From: Harmonia axyridis
Lineage: Eukaryota; Arthropoda; Insecta; Coleoptera; Coccinellidae
DNA length: 64,000 nucleotides
Assembly: GCF_914767665.1 (NCBI RefSeq)
Contig: NC_059505.1
Location: forward strand, 22,503,506-22,567,505
Direction of reading: 5' to 3'
Position numbers and translations under genes: made by a program. The first letter of the stretch is position 1. Each line of letters opens with the position of its first letter. This document shows, one piece after another, positions 11,900 to 22,833 of the stretch. The notes beneath the pieces are model-generated. The model had not been told where the DNA came from, did no database searches, and saw nothing but the letters and a program-made list of their open reading frames with translations.

Positions 11900-12602
11900 T
11901 AATAATAATAAATCTTCATTCAGAAAATACAAAATCACAAAAATAGTAAGAATGAAATGAGGAACGTGCAGCTTAGATTCATCCCGTATGCTACACGCCA
12001 CTCTATTCCTACTGAATACATTCGTTGACATAGTTCACGATGAAAACACAAAAAACCAAATATTTAGACAGTTAGAACAGACGACGAATGAGAATGAAAA
12101 GGAGCATCAGTATTCAAATCAATGAAGAGAAAAAAAGAGAGAACTGTCAGTCCAATGAGTATTTTTCCAGTAAACGCGAGACTCCATTCAACCCAGAATT
12201 TTTTGGTACTTATCAGAATTGTCCCTTATATACGCTGCTATTTCAGACTTGAACTTTCTTCTATTCAAATTTATTCTTTTCAGTGATTGAGGCAAAATGT
12301 TGAGGAACTTAGGACCGAAGTAATAAACATTCCTCTGGAGATGAGTCCTGCAGAGACGAGGAACCTCTACCGCTCCCCTGATCAAATTTTTAGTGAAATA
12401 TGGGTGGCTCACATAAGTACTGTTCGCCTTCATTTGGTATACTATACACTCGAAGATATATCTGTCTTATATTCAGTTTGTTAGTAATCACAAAAAGTTT
12501 TTCAGTGCTAAAGGTTTTTTCAACATTTATGAGTATTTTTAGAATATACTTTTGTATTATTTGAAGATCTTCCAAAGCAGACCACCCCACATAACAATAC
12601 AA
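11900..12602 (-). pseudogene. LINE reverse-transcriptase C-terminus remnant
   Basis: Minus frames 12602-12390 and 12433-12188 overlap and shift. The first carries VGWSALEDLQIIQKYILKIL, the region after the RT thumb where LINEs read WG...L..LQ.LQK.A.R.I. The second carries YFGPKFLNILPQSLKRINLN and FKSEIAAYI, the usual end of Jockey/CR1-type ORF2. A run of TTATTATTATT on the minus strand near 11900 may be the 3' tail. It is 5'-truncated and frameshifted. Confidence 0.65.
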
Positions 12603-13294
12603 TATCTCAACACGGAGACGACCAGAGCTTCATAAACGCGGAACATACAAACTCTAGTTGCGAATTCGAAGGTTGTAAAATACATGCAGTATTCTCAAAG
12701 GCGATCTCTGAGGAACAAAGTTATGATAATATATTTTTTTTATTCTGAAGCCATTTTTCTTGAACTGAAAAAATTTTGGTATCTACAATCATTCGAGTCG
12801 AGACTGAATAACCCCCAACAATCTAATCGGAAGAACAGAATTACATTCTTGTTCGTGGACACTTCCTGTAGAACCTGATAAACTTGGTGAAGCTGAAGAT
12901 TTTCAATATTCGAAGTTATAATTTCGAGATTGGAAATTAGGCCCATATGATTCTTCATCACATGTATAGTTTGGAATAAAACCTCCCACAGGTATCAAAT
13001 AGGACCCATACTGTTCACTTTCGAATTCTGCGTTACTAAAAAGAAATCCATTGAATTTATATGATCGTGAGGTTTTCTTCAAATTTCTCGAAGCTCGAAA
13101 TTTATACCATTATTTTTTCAAACATTGTCAAAACCTAGGACGAAGTTTTGTTTGTCACATTTTCCTTGTGAAAATTCACCTTCGAATCTTATGTACAAAA
13201 TTTGAAACAAATGATATTAGAAATGTGTGTCAGACAAATACGTTAAAGCATATGTTCAGAGAATTTCTTTGAAAAGCATATCAAGTTGTCTCGT
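12603..13294. other. no gene recognised
   Basis: AT-rich DNA with only short frames on both strands and no recognised repeat boundary. Confidence 0.45.
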
Positions 13295-13297
13295 TTA

Positions 13298-13529
13298 GCC
13301 CCGGTGCACACATCCGACATTTGCAGTTGCGACACCGTTGCGGTGTCGTACGCTAGTGTGCATGCTCCCATTTGATTCTTTGTACCACAGCCCGCATGAT
13401 GGCAGTTACGACGTCGCAACGGCACGGCGGGTAGTGTGCATGCCCCCATTTGATTCTTTGTACCACAGGCCGCAAGTACGACACAGCAACGGTGTCGTAA
13501 CTGCAAAAGTCGTAGGTGTGCACCGGGGC
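13298..13529. mobile_element. 232-bp MITE with TTA target duplications
   Basis: A sharply GC-rich island in AT-rich DNA. It starts GCCCCGGTGCACACATCC and ends with the near reverse complement (AGGTGTGCACCGGGGC). Imperfect inverted ends extend about 55 bases. TTA flanks both sides (13295-13297 and 13530-13532), the insertion signature of PIF/Harbinger elements. Inside, a ~50-bp segment (GTGTGCATGCYCCCATTTGA...) occurs twice in tandem. No coding capacity. Its ends differ from those of the Harbinger at 2981-9016, so it needs a different transposase. Confidence 0.8.
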
Positions 13530-13532
13530 TTA

Positions 13533-16500
13533 GTACAAGGAGATTAGTTGGCTGCAAGGTGATTAGCTATTTATTGTTGCAAAAATTTGTTTTCAATGTA
13601 AAACATATTTTAGTAGAACTAAGTTGTAAAAGGTTTACACATTGGGAAGGTTTTTATTTTTGCTGTATACATGATTTTGTTTTCGATTAGTTGAAGAGTT
13701 GGTAGTTAGGTATCCTCTAACTGCTTTTTCTATGTATTTTATACAAAATTAAAGCAATTCATTATATTTATTATATTGAATCATCTAATAATATATTTTT
13801 AGAGATTGTATTGCAACAGGATCAAGGGCGTATAAATGGGGGGTACTTACCTCCCCCTCAACATTTTCAAAATATTAAATCGCAGACTTCTCGCAAAAAT
13901 CAACAAGGCAGTAAAAAACGGACCCTTTTACGGTTTATCAGTTTATTATCGACTTCAAGATGAGTACTTTCATTGCACTACGAGCACGCTTATGTCTGAG
14001 GTTTATTACTTTTCCTTTATCTATCCTCTTTGTCGGCCCCTTATTTGCCATCTGTGATTTTTGCATTCGTTATTGGTATATACTTACCCGTTGTTTTCGG
14101 TTTTTTGTATCATTCTTGTCACAAAATTTCAATACTGTAGTTGTCAAAGAACTGAATCGGATAGTTCGCATAGAAAAATTGTCTGGGATGCATTGTACAA
14201 TTTCTTGTGTTTCATTCGAATTGCAATTTATTTATGGAGACATCATGAATTGAATATATCTCATACGGTGTTCCTAACTTGGAGGTACAAATGAAAATGA
14301 CAGATTTCTCGTATCATTTTAAGAAAAAAAGTCCTATAACATGAGTCCCTTAACACCTTGTTCAAGTTTTTTCTCATGGGATTGGCCATAGATACCCCAA
14401 TTTAAAGTTTTCATCATGTGATATACTAATTTTGAATGCAAATCTACAGGGTGATATTTTAGCTGGAAGGGTGCCTGCTTCATTCCTCCAGAATTATTTG
14501 TTGGTGACCCCTGTTGGTTTAGAAAAATGTAAAAAAAAACTCTGCTACACTTTTTGGTTTGTTATAGTTTTGTCGTATCTGCTATCGATTTCGAGATAAA
14601 AATTTCAAACAGCTCTCTAGTAATACTGAGGAAAATGAATTAATTATAAGTTTTGGTACTTATTTACCCACTCTGTAGCGAAGAGTAATAAAGATTTGAT
14701 GAACTGATATTCGTTATCAACCTTTCTCTCACATACAGAAATGAGTAAACGTTGTCGTCAAAGAATTTTTTTTTATCAACACACCACCCCCTCAATAAAA
14801 AAAAGATCTACGACCTTGAACAAGATTAATGGATTTTTGTGTGTCAATGCTTTCAACTATAATAATTCGTAGAAAAATACCAGATTTGAGGAAAAAACTG
14901 AAGAATCTTGTACGTACCACAAAAATAAATTACTGATATTTGATTATTTTATTATTATTAGGAGTAAGTGCATTATTTCTGGCAGGGTCCTACTTTGAAG
15001 AAGCTACAATTGATTTGGATGAATTATACATATTTTATGATTCATTAACAAGCAATTATATTTTTTGGACATATAATTATAAGTAGTACCAATTATATGA
15101 AATTTCGAAAGTAAGAAACCATTTTCTAAGATTTTGGATTTTTTATTTTCGGGTTTTATTCTCGGTTATTTTATTCAAATAAAATATATTGATATTTTAT
15201 GTTCTTCAAATGGAAACTTATTCGAGGATACTCGGCTTATATCTCTATAAGATATATCTAAGGTTTCATTCAAAGGATAATGTACTCAAGTTTTTGTTCA
15301 ATTATCGAATGGAGTTTTGCATCATAATAATATCATTATGCATGAAATCTGAAATGAAAATGAAAGTGTTTATTTGATGATACTGAGAAATATAATATTC
15401 GATTTGGAAGATTCAATTCCAAATGATTAATATACAAATACAAATATTCGATGAATTGATATATAAATTAGGTAATACTATTTTGAGCGATAGTTGCCGC
15501 TTCTTGTAGTATGTATTCACTTTCTTTGTTCCCCAAAATGAAAATTCAAAGAAAGAACTCAAATTCAGTTCCTCCTATCTATCTCTATAGAAATTAATAA
15601 ACTGAAATTGATTGTTTACGAATGTGCGTCGATCGAACAAAGAGTTTGTGTGAATAAATAAGATGCAACCAAACTCACATCAGATAGGATGCAGAATCTC
15701 GGAATCTTCGAACATTTGGGAAGAGATATCTAGTCTCGCCTTGTCCTTTCCAAAGCACATCGAAACTGGATAGTCGCCACTTGATCTACGTTGTTAACTC
15801 TTGCCGGAAACTACCTCACCACAAATCTGAGAACCTATGGCACAATGCCTCAACAATTATTACAATGCGCTGTTCTCTCAACGGGATGGCAAGGCGCAAG
15901 GTTGAAAACACTGCACATCATCAGCATCGACTGACCAAAACAAACGGAGGATTATCACTTTAATGTGCCATACATTGAATTCCAACTGTTATTAACTAAT
16001 TGAAGGTAGTTTGCTTCGTGACTCGTGTTAAGAACGCACAGCACAGAGTCCCGGAAAATCGGGTATTTTCGCGTGTCGGAACGGTGAATACATCCATTGA
16101 TTTTTCCGGATGACGTCAGTAGAAATGGCGGGGACTAGACGGAATTTTTCTTCCTAATCGAATCGCACGAAACGTTGTATAGGGTTACCCCTGACTCTGT
16201 ATCGAATTAATATCAGAAAACTTCGACTTGAGGTACCCCCGATTTTACCAGGGATAACTTAACTCAAAGTTTTAGTAAGCAAAAGCTTTCGAAATTTTGA
16301 AGCATATTATGTGCTATGAAAGCGGGCCTATTTGAATGCTCGTTCATCACAATGTATGTTATTTCACGAATTAGTTTCAATCGATAAGGTTCTTTCCACT
16401 GATAACGAATCAGTGATCAAATTCAATTCTGTCCGGTCGTAAACACGATCAAGCCCGAACGAAAACACCTAGAAACTTGAAATTTTCAAAATAGGTTCCG

Positions 16501-16780
16501 ATTGCGGTTAAGTTCGTTAATGGGCACAATCCAATTAGGGTTGGATTGTTATTGAAAACTTGCATTCGGATGTGAAATAACAATTTCAAGATCCAGGCAA
16601 CATTTCAGGGTGGACGCTCAACGAGAAAAACAAAAAATTCAAAAAATAAATTTATCAATATTTTAGCGTATCTATTTGTATTTGGTTGATTGGTTCGACA
16701 TTCAAGACATTTCATAATATTTTGTATTTGTGGACTCTCGTTGAGTCGAAACACCAGAGTTCGAGTTAGACAGGCCATTC
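13533..16780. other. 3.2-kb stretch without a recognised gene
   Basis: Mostly AT-rich with scattered short frames. A weak TACAG.GTG inverted pair (about 14446 and 14681) could be a small mariner-type remnant. About 15650-16450 is richer in G+C, with a TGACGTCA palindrome at 16111-16118 and CpG-containing sequence near 16040-16140. That would suit an old promoter or 5' UTR, but no convincing exon follows. Confidence 0.4.
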
Positions 16781-16784
16781 ATGA

Positions 16785-17489
16785 TTAAATTCGATTTACA
16801 GAGGTTATGGCCCCAAGGGGTTTGTCACAGACATGTACCCATGTACGGGTGTAGCAATCCTGGGGCCCTAGCTGGTTACCTAACCTAAAAAAGGGGTGTG
16901 GTCCCCGCAATAAAGGTTCAACTATGAGGATAATGTCACAAAAGGCCCTATAGGAAGTTGCGGAGCTGGACAACCAGTAGCTACACGAGGCAAGTGATGG
17001 CTATAGCAGCGCCACCCTTCGTGAAGTTACTGCTAATTCAAATATAAACCAAATGACAAGGACTATTCCTTGGTATTTGGTCATAAAGAGGAAAGATGGG
17101 GATGACTTCACAAATGTCAGCCCCTTCCAAATAGAGAAATACTTATACAACATTGCAGGAGAAGTATAAAACGCAAGAAAAGTAAATGAAGGAATTCTGA
17201 TAGAAACGAAAACTAGAAAACAATCATTAATATTAATGGAAGTGAAAAAGTTCGGATAATTCGATTTAGACATTATCCCCCATACCCGACTCAATCATAG
17301 TAAAGGTGTGATCTATTGTGGAGACTCACTAAATTGCACAATTGAGGAAATTAAGGAAGAACAGAAAGAGAAAGGAGTCACCGAAGTGAAGAGAATCAAA
17401 ACAAAAAAGAACGGACAACTAATCAACACAGCAGGACATATTCCCAACTTTGATACTCCCAATATGCCAAACAAAATAGATATATAGTC
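16785..17489 (+). pseudogene. Jockey-type LINE ORF1 (gag-like), 5' half
   Basis: From about 17035 a plus frame reads like the ORF1 of Jockey elements: WYLVIKRKDGDDFTNVSPFQ, then IPHTRLNHSKGVIYCGDSLN, VTEVKRIKTKKNGQLINTAG and DTPNMPNKIDI. These are the conserved steps upstream of the zinc knuckles in that family. At least two stop codons interrupt the frame (after AGEV and after KKFG). The knuckle half lies 5.3 kb away at 22834-23285, past an inserted transposon. The GC-richer 16785-17035 segment is probably the 5' leader. Confidence 0.75.
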
Positions 17490-18038
17490 TAAGATCCCCA
17501 TATAGAACGACCTTCACCGAGATTCTTATTTGATAAAACGTATTTTATATTTAATTTAACATGTCAATAAATATATCACATATGGGTTGCCTAACAAATT
17601 TCAGTCCAGAGTAGGTTTAATTAATAATTAAAAAAAATTTTTTTTTCGAACATTGCACCGGTTTGCTTATTAAATAAATTCTATACCAATCGAAAGTATG
17701 AAGCCCATAGAATGTGCAAACGTTAGGTTGCCTATTTTTTTCCGGTCACAACTCTCGGTTGCCAGGTATAAACAGGTCAATCTATACTAGCATTTTGCAA
17801 CGGTCTGATTATTTAATCAAAATCAATATGATTAAAGATTATTTTATTATGAACACGGTGGTATAGGGTTGCCTGCGAAAAATCAGTCCAGAATCCCGGT
17901 TGTCGAATTTTGAAAAGTTAAATATTGCTGCGAGTGAGTACACAGCATAGCAGCTGTTTGAAGTCCGTCCAGTGAAAGAAAGGGAGTGCGCATGCTATTT
18001 GTTCTTGGAAATGAAAAGGATAGCGATAGACTCGTATA
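17490..18038 (+). repeat. left ~549-bp terminal inverted repeat
   Basis: Begins TAAGATCCCCATATAGAACG. It matches the reverse complement of 22285-22827 along its length with a few substitutions, up to GACTCGTATA. Confidence 0.85.
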
Positions 18039-18302
18039 CAGTGTGATCAGATTTAGTAGAAATCTACTTTTTTAGTAGATTTTTCGCATTTTCATATAGT
18101 TTTTAGTAGAAAGAAATCCTTTGGTAGATTTTAGTAGATTTTGGTAGTTTTAAAAAATATAACCGAGACGATTGGGAATATGGAAATTCGGATGTCTAGA
18201 CTGTTTCTATGAATCAATTCATTGTTCATTCTCATTGAGGTTCTACGTTCTACGTGTTTCTAGAGGAACGTTCCTATTGAACATAATAAAATCAAAAACT
18301 TC

Positions 18303-18888
18303 TTATAAAAGTTTAATGAGTCTTCTTGATGAAGGATATTTAATATAAATCAAATAATTTGACAACTTTGTGTCTAATCCTTCACAATAATATATCTGTA
18401 TGATATATTCAGTTTATTTTTGTCTTGGAATATATTCCAATTCTAAAAATGACAAATTTAATAATCAACCAAAAGAAAAATTCAAAATGACTAAAACTGT
18501 ACAAATTGAGTAAACGGTTAATAAATTGAACAACTAAATTAACATAAAGACAGACGTACGTTTCGGAATTTTTGTATTTAATAATACAATTTTTCCTCAT
18601 CAGTGCCTTATAGTTCAACGGAATTATTAAATTTACAAACTTACCACGTGTATATCTACCTCAACAAAATTGCAAGTAAGAAACTACAAACTAACTAAAC
18701 AGTATCGGTTGTTCACGTGTGGATTCACAGAACAAGCCATTACCTAAGGTAGTCATAGATTTCTTCATTGTTTTCCTTTTGAAATACATATACAAATCGA
18801 CATTTACAATTGAATAAACAATTTCAGAAATTTTAAATTTATCAATTGGTTGATACTGACTCTCTAATCAATAAATGATTACATCAAA
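18303..18888 (-). repeat. 586-bp unit 1
   Basis: First tandem unit, with its hammerhead at 18547-18609. It differs from units 2 and 3 at very few bases, for example near 18777. Confidence 0.85.
18547..18609 (-). ncRNA. hammerhead ribozyme, unit 1
   Basis: Minimal type I hammerhead on the minus strand. Stem I is AAGGCA (18609-18604) with TGTCTT (18552-18547), one G-U pair. The core CTGATGA is at 18603-18597. Stem II is closed by GGAA/TTCC. GAAA follows at 18564-18561. The self-complementary ACGTACGT at 18561-18554 serves as a 2-bp hairpin stem III, or an 8-bp stem between two copies. The cleavage-site C is at 18553. Every conserved core base is present. Short palindromic stem III is the known form in Penelope elements, where cutting is helped by pairing of two ribozymes. 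Confidence 0.87.
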
Positions 18889-19474
18889 TTATAAAAGTTT
18901 AATGAGTCTTCTTGATGAAGGATATTTAATATAAATCAAATAATTTGACAACTTTGTGTCTAATCCTTCACAATAATATATCTGTATGATATATTCAGTT
19001 TATTTTTGTCTTGGAATATATTCCAATTCTAAAAATGACAAATTTAATAATCAACCAAAAGAAAAATTCAAAATGACTAAAACTGTACAAATTGAGTAAA
19101 CGGTTAATAAATTGAACAACTAAATTAACATAAAGACAGACGTACGTTTCGGAATTTTTGTATTTAATAATACAATTTTTCCTCATCAGTGCCTTATAGT
19201 TCAACGGAATTATTAAATTTACAAACTTACCACGTGTATATCTACCTCAACAAAATTGCAAGTAAGAAACTACAAACTAACTAAACAGTATCGGTTGTTC
19301 ACGTGTGGATTCACAGAACAAGCCATTACCTAAGGTAGTCATAGATTTCTTCATTGTTTTTCTTTTGAAATACATATACAAATCGACATTTACAATTGAA
19401 TAAACAATTTCAGAAATTTTAAATTTATCAATTGGTTGATACTGACTCTCTAATCAATAAATGATTACATCAAA
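18889..19474 (-). repeat. 586-bp unit 2
   Basis: Second tandem unit, nearly identical to units 1 and 3. Confidence 0.87.
19133..19195 (-). ncRNA. hammerhead ribozyme, unit 2
   Basis: Same sequence as unit 1, exactly 586 bases downstream on the plus coordinate. Predicted cleavage lies between 19139 and 19138 on the minus strand, so a read-through minus transcript would yield a 586-nt monomer between this site and that of unit 1. Confidence 0.87.
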
Positions 19475-20060
19475 TTATAAAAGTTTAATGAGTCTTCTTG
19501 ATGAAGGATATTTAATATAAATCAAATAATTTGACAACTTTGTGTCTAATCCTTCACAATAATATATCTGTATGATATATTCAGTTTATTTTTGTCTTGG
19601 AATATATTCCAATTCTAAAAATGACAAATTTAATAATCAACCAAAAGAAAAATTCAAAATGACTAAAACTGTACAAATTGAGTAAACGGTTAATAAATTG
19701 AACAACTAAATTAACATAAAGACAGACGTACGTTTCGGAATTTTTGTATTTGATAATACAATTTTTCCTCATCAGTGCCTTATAGTTCAACGGAATTATT
19801 AAATTTACAAACTTACCACGTGTATATCTACCTCAACAAAATTGCAAGTAAGAAACTACAAACTAACTAAACAGTATCGGTTGTTCACGTGTGGATTCAC
19901 AGAACAAGCCATTACCTAAGGTAGTCATAGATTTCTTCATTGTTTTTCTTTTGAAATACATATACAAATCGACATTTACAATTGAATAAACAATTTCAGA
20001 AATTTTAAATTTATCAATTGGTTGATACTGACTCTCTAATCAATAAATGATTACATCAAA
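19475..20060 (-). repeat. 586-bp unit 3
   Basis: Third tandem unit. A partial fourth (20061-20117) follows before the orientation switch. Confidence 0.87.
19719..19781 (-). ncRNA. hammerhead ribozyme, unit 3
   Basis: Same core and stems as units 1 and 2. One base differs, at 19752, inside loop II where change is tolerated. Confidence 0.86.
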
Positions 20061-20117
20061 TTATAAAAGTTTAATGAGTCTTCTTGATGAAGGATATTTA
20101 ATATAAATCAAATAATT

Positions 20118-20859
20118 TTAGTTTTAGTCATTTTGAATTTTTCTTTTGGTTGATTATTAAATTTGTCATTTTTAGAATTGGAATATATTCCAAGACAAAA
20201 ATAAACTGAATATATCATACAGATATATTATTGTGAAGGATTAGACACAAAGTTGTCAAATTATTCGATTTATATTAAATATCCTTCATCAAGAAGACTC
20301 ATTAAACTTTTATAATTTGATGTAATCATTTATTGATTAGAGAGTCAGTATCAACCAATTGATAAATTTAAAATTTCTGAAATTGTTTATTCAATTGTAA
20401 ATGTCGATTTGTATATGTATTTCAAAAGAAAAACAATGAAGAAATCTATGACTACCTTAGGTAATGGCTTGTTCTGTGAATCCACACGTGAACAACCGAT
20501 ACTGTTTAGTTAGTTTGTAGTTTCTTACTTGCAATTTTGTTGAGGTAGATATACACGTGGTAAGTTTGTAAATTTAATAATTCCGTTGAACTATAAGGCA
20601 CTGATGAGGAAAAATTGTATTATTAAATACAAAAATTCCGAAACGTACGTCTGTCTTTATGTTAATTTAGTTGTTCAATTTATTAACCGTTTACTCAATT
20701 TGTACAGTTTTAGTCATTTTGAATTTTTCTTTTGGTTGATTATTAAATTTGTCATTTTTAGAATTGGAATATATTCCAAGACAAAAATAAACTGAATATA
20801 TCATACAGATATATTATTGTGAAGGATTAGACACAAAGTTGTCAAATTATTTGATTTAT
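20118..20859 (+). repeat. inverted partial plus full 586-type units
   Basis: Begins inside a unit and continues through one nearly full unit on the plus strand. It makes a large inverted repeat with 18303-20117. Confidence 0.8.
20595..20657 (+). ncRNA. hammerhead ribozyme, inverted copy
   Basis: Plus-strand copy: stem I AAGGCA 20595-20600 with TGTCTT 20652-20657, CTGATGA 20601-20607, GGAA/TTCC 20608-20611/20636-20639, GAAA 20640-20643, ACGTACGT 20643-20650, cleavage after C20651. Complementary in sense to the three minus copies. Confidence 0.87.
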
Positions 20860-20871
20860 ATCAAAAACTTC

Positions 20872-21280
20872 TGTCGGCTGAGAATAAATACGAAGAATGA
20901 TGAAATATCCGAAGGGTGCCTCATTGAAAACAGATGGTGTGTTAACTTCCGTTGAAAATATACCATTATCTCACATTTGGTATTCTATTAAGTGGAAAAA
21001 AATATGTCTAACTGGAATTTCATCGACAAATTTGTGGGTGGCTGCATATTTCAGATTTCGAATGCCAAATGCAAGAGAATATTTTCGGCTATTAACCGCA
21101 TCAAAACAAAAAATAGAAACAGATTTCTAAATAAAATATAGCATTATTATACATGCTAAAGAAGGACTTAAAGAGATAGGTGTTGTCGTTTTCAACCTAC
21201 AAAAAATATGCTCGATTCCATGGATTGTGAAAATTTATGTATGGATGTTAAAGACGATGATTTGACTGCAGATTGATACT
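20872..21280 (+). pseudogene. hAT-like transposase C-terminal remnant
   Basis: One plus frame holds ISNAKCKRIFSAINRIKTKN followed by RNRF, then after stops QPTKNMLDSMDCENL. This resembles the dimerisation region near the end of hAT transposases (the NAxCERxFSxxNRIKTKxRNRL pattern). Several stops break it. The part upstream of the Penelope insertion (18039-18290) shows no recognisable domain, so most of the transposase is gone. It is the only hint of what once moved the long-TIR element, and it may instead be an older passenger. Confidence 0.5.
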
Positions 21281-21499
21281 GATATTTCAATTATTTTTTT
21301 TATGTTCAACTGTAGTATTTTTATTTCTTTATTTAATGTTATTTTTATCCGAAAGATTTTAGTTTTTATTTCTATTTATATCTTTTTGTTTATTTAAATA
21401 TATAAATTTGTTTGTTTATATTTGCTATTTTAATCCTATTTGTTTTTGTTCGGTTTTTTTTTTCCTTTTTTTTTGTCGTTCAAATTTTGAAATAAAATC

Positions 21500-21889
21500 T
21501 TGTTTTATTTTCGCATGAGATATCGCATTTTTATGAAAAATTATTCTGCCAAAGAAGACAGCGAGCACTTCTTACAAAAAATAAAAGGCTTCGACTCCAA
21601 CTCCATACCACCATGCTGGATATCATTAATTCAAAAAATTTCACGAACTATTTTGGTAAATTCCATGTGGCTTAATGCAACGGATCCAATATGCGTGAAA
21701 CTTCAGCCTGAGAACTGCGGTTGGTTCTAAGATGAATATTTTAAACCAGTAGGATTCATCGGGGATCATACACCCCTGAAGATAGAAGATATTGTCGAAA
21801 GAACTGAAACGGAAAGTGATGATGACGACGAAGATACACAAGTTGGAGATGATAGTTATATGTCCGATGACTCGGAACCTGAATGATTT
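21500..21889 (+). pseudogene. unrecognised ORF with acidic C-terminus
   Basis: A plus frame of 76 codons ends at a TAA (21728-21730). The same frame then continues with FIGDHTPLKIEDIVERTETE and a very acidic tail (ESDDDDEDTQVGDDS..MSDDSEPE) to a stop at about 21886. Removing one stop gives about 128 residues with an ICVKLQPENCGWF motif. I have seen similar endings on proteins of insect transposons but cannot assign a family. It lies between the hAT-like fragment and the right inverted repeat. Confidence 0.35.
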
Positions 21890-22035
21890 CAAAAAATGTT
21901 TGTATTTATAATTTTTTATGATAAACAGAAGTATTATTTTAATTGTTGTTTTTCATTTTGTCGTCTAATAATAAAGATGAAATTTGCAAGATTAGTATTA
22001 TATATGTATTACTATAACCTTCTTTTTTAGTAAAG

Positions 22036-22300
22036 ATACTTTAGTGTCACATAAAAAATATACACACATAAATAATTAATTGATTAAAAAAAAATTAAAT
22101 AACTATTCCTCTATTTCAAAAATTATCTACTCCAAAATGATGCACGCATATACGAGTCTATCGCTATCCTTTTCATTTAGTGTCACATAAAAATATACAC
22201 ACATATATAATTAATTGATTCAAAAACAAATTAAATAACTATTCATCTATTTTGATAATTATCTGCTCCAAAATGATGCATGCATATACGAGTCTATCGC
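22036..22300. repeat. tandem duplication of ~142 bp next to the right TIR
   Basis: A segment starting AGTGTCACATAAAA and ending in TATACGAGTCTATCGCTATC occurs twice in direct order, about 22036-22177 and 22178-22300. The second copy runs into the terminal repeat. Confidence 0.7.
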
Positions 22301-22827
22301 TATCCTTTTCATTTCCAAGAACAAATAGCATAATCTTTCATTCACTGGACGGACTTTAAACAGCTGCTATGCTGTGTACTCACTCGCAGCAATATTCAAC
22401 TTCTCAAAATTCGACAACCGGGATTCTGGACTGATTTTTCGCAGGCAACCCTATACCACCGTGTTCATAATAAAATAATCTTTAATCATATTGATTTTGA
22501 TTAAATAATCAGACCGTTGCAAAATGCTAGTATAGATTGACCTGTTTATACCTGGCAACCGAGAGTTGTGACCGGAAAAAAATAGGCAATCTAACGTTTG
22601 CACATTCTATGGGCTTCATACTTTCGATTGGTATAGAATTTATCTAATAAGCAAACCGGTGCAATGTTCGAAAAAAAAATTTTTTTTAATTATTAATTAA
22701 ACCTACTCTGGACTGAAATTTGTTAGGCAACCCATATGTGATATATTTATTGGTATGTTAAATTAAATATAAAATACGTTTTATCAAATAAGCATCTCGG
22801 TGAAGGTCGTTCTATATCGGGATCTTA
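22285..22827 (-). repeat. right ~543-bp terminal inverted repeat
   Basis: Mirror of 17490-18038, ending GATCTTA at 22821-22827. Confidence 0.85.
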
Positions 22828-22833
22828 TACTAA

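Larger units (their letters stand above)
18303..20859 (-). mobile_element. Penelope-type hammerhead-ribozyme array (586-bp units, inverted tail)
   Basis: Three head-to-tail units with a period of exactly 586 bases start at 18303, 18889 and 19475 on the minus strand. A partial fourth runs from 20061. Near 20117 the orientation flips. Plus-strand sequence of the same family continues to 20859 with one partial and one nearly full unit. The flanks repeat ATCAAAAACTTC (18291-18302 and 20860-20871), a 12-bp target duplication, so the array inserted as one unit. No protein is encoded; the 69-codon frame in each unit is simply ribozyme and flanking sequence read through. The outer end of the plus arm (about 20745-20859) is shared with sequence inside the Penelope-like element at about 47666-47776. 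Together with the ribozymes, this places the array in the Penelope group. Confidence 0.82.
17490..22827 (+). mobile_element. long-TIR DNA transposon inserted in the Jockey ORF1
   Basis: Ends are long inverted repeats (17490-18038 and 22285-22827, about 545 bp each) that are nearly identical by eye. The unit splits a Jockey ORF1 whose frame resumes immediately beyond it. Without the nested 2.56-kb Penelope array it is about 2.8 kb. The interior holds fragments: a hAT-like transposase tail and an unrecognised acidic C-terminus. Any target duplication is short and AT-rich (ATA or TA) and could not be settled. A hAT would give 8 bp, so the superfamily is uncertain. Confidence 0.75.

Noticed and set aside
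14446..14681. Possible 235-bp MITE with TACAGGGTG/CACTCTGTA ends
   Set aside because: Only about nine bases match between the ends and no clear target duplication was seen. Kept as a remark only.
15640..16460. G+C-richer stretch as a host promoter and first exon
   Set aside because: Short frames only, no splice-linked continuation and no recognised protein.
18409..18618. A 69-residue frame repeated three times on the minus strand and once on the plus strand (beginning MNYKALMRKNCIIKYKNSET)
   Set aside because: It is the hammerhead ribozyme and flanking repeat read as codons. The repeated identity comes from tandem DNA units, not from a protein family.
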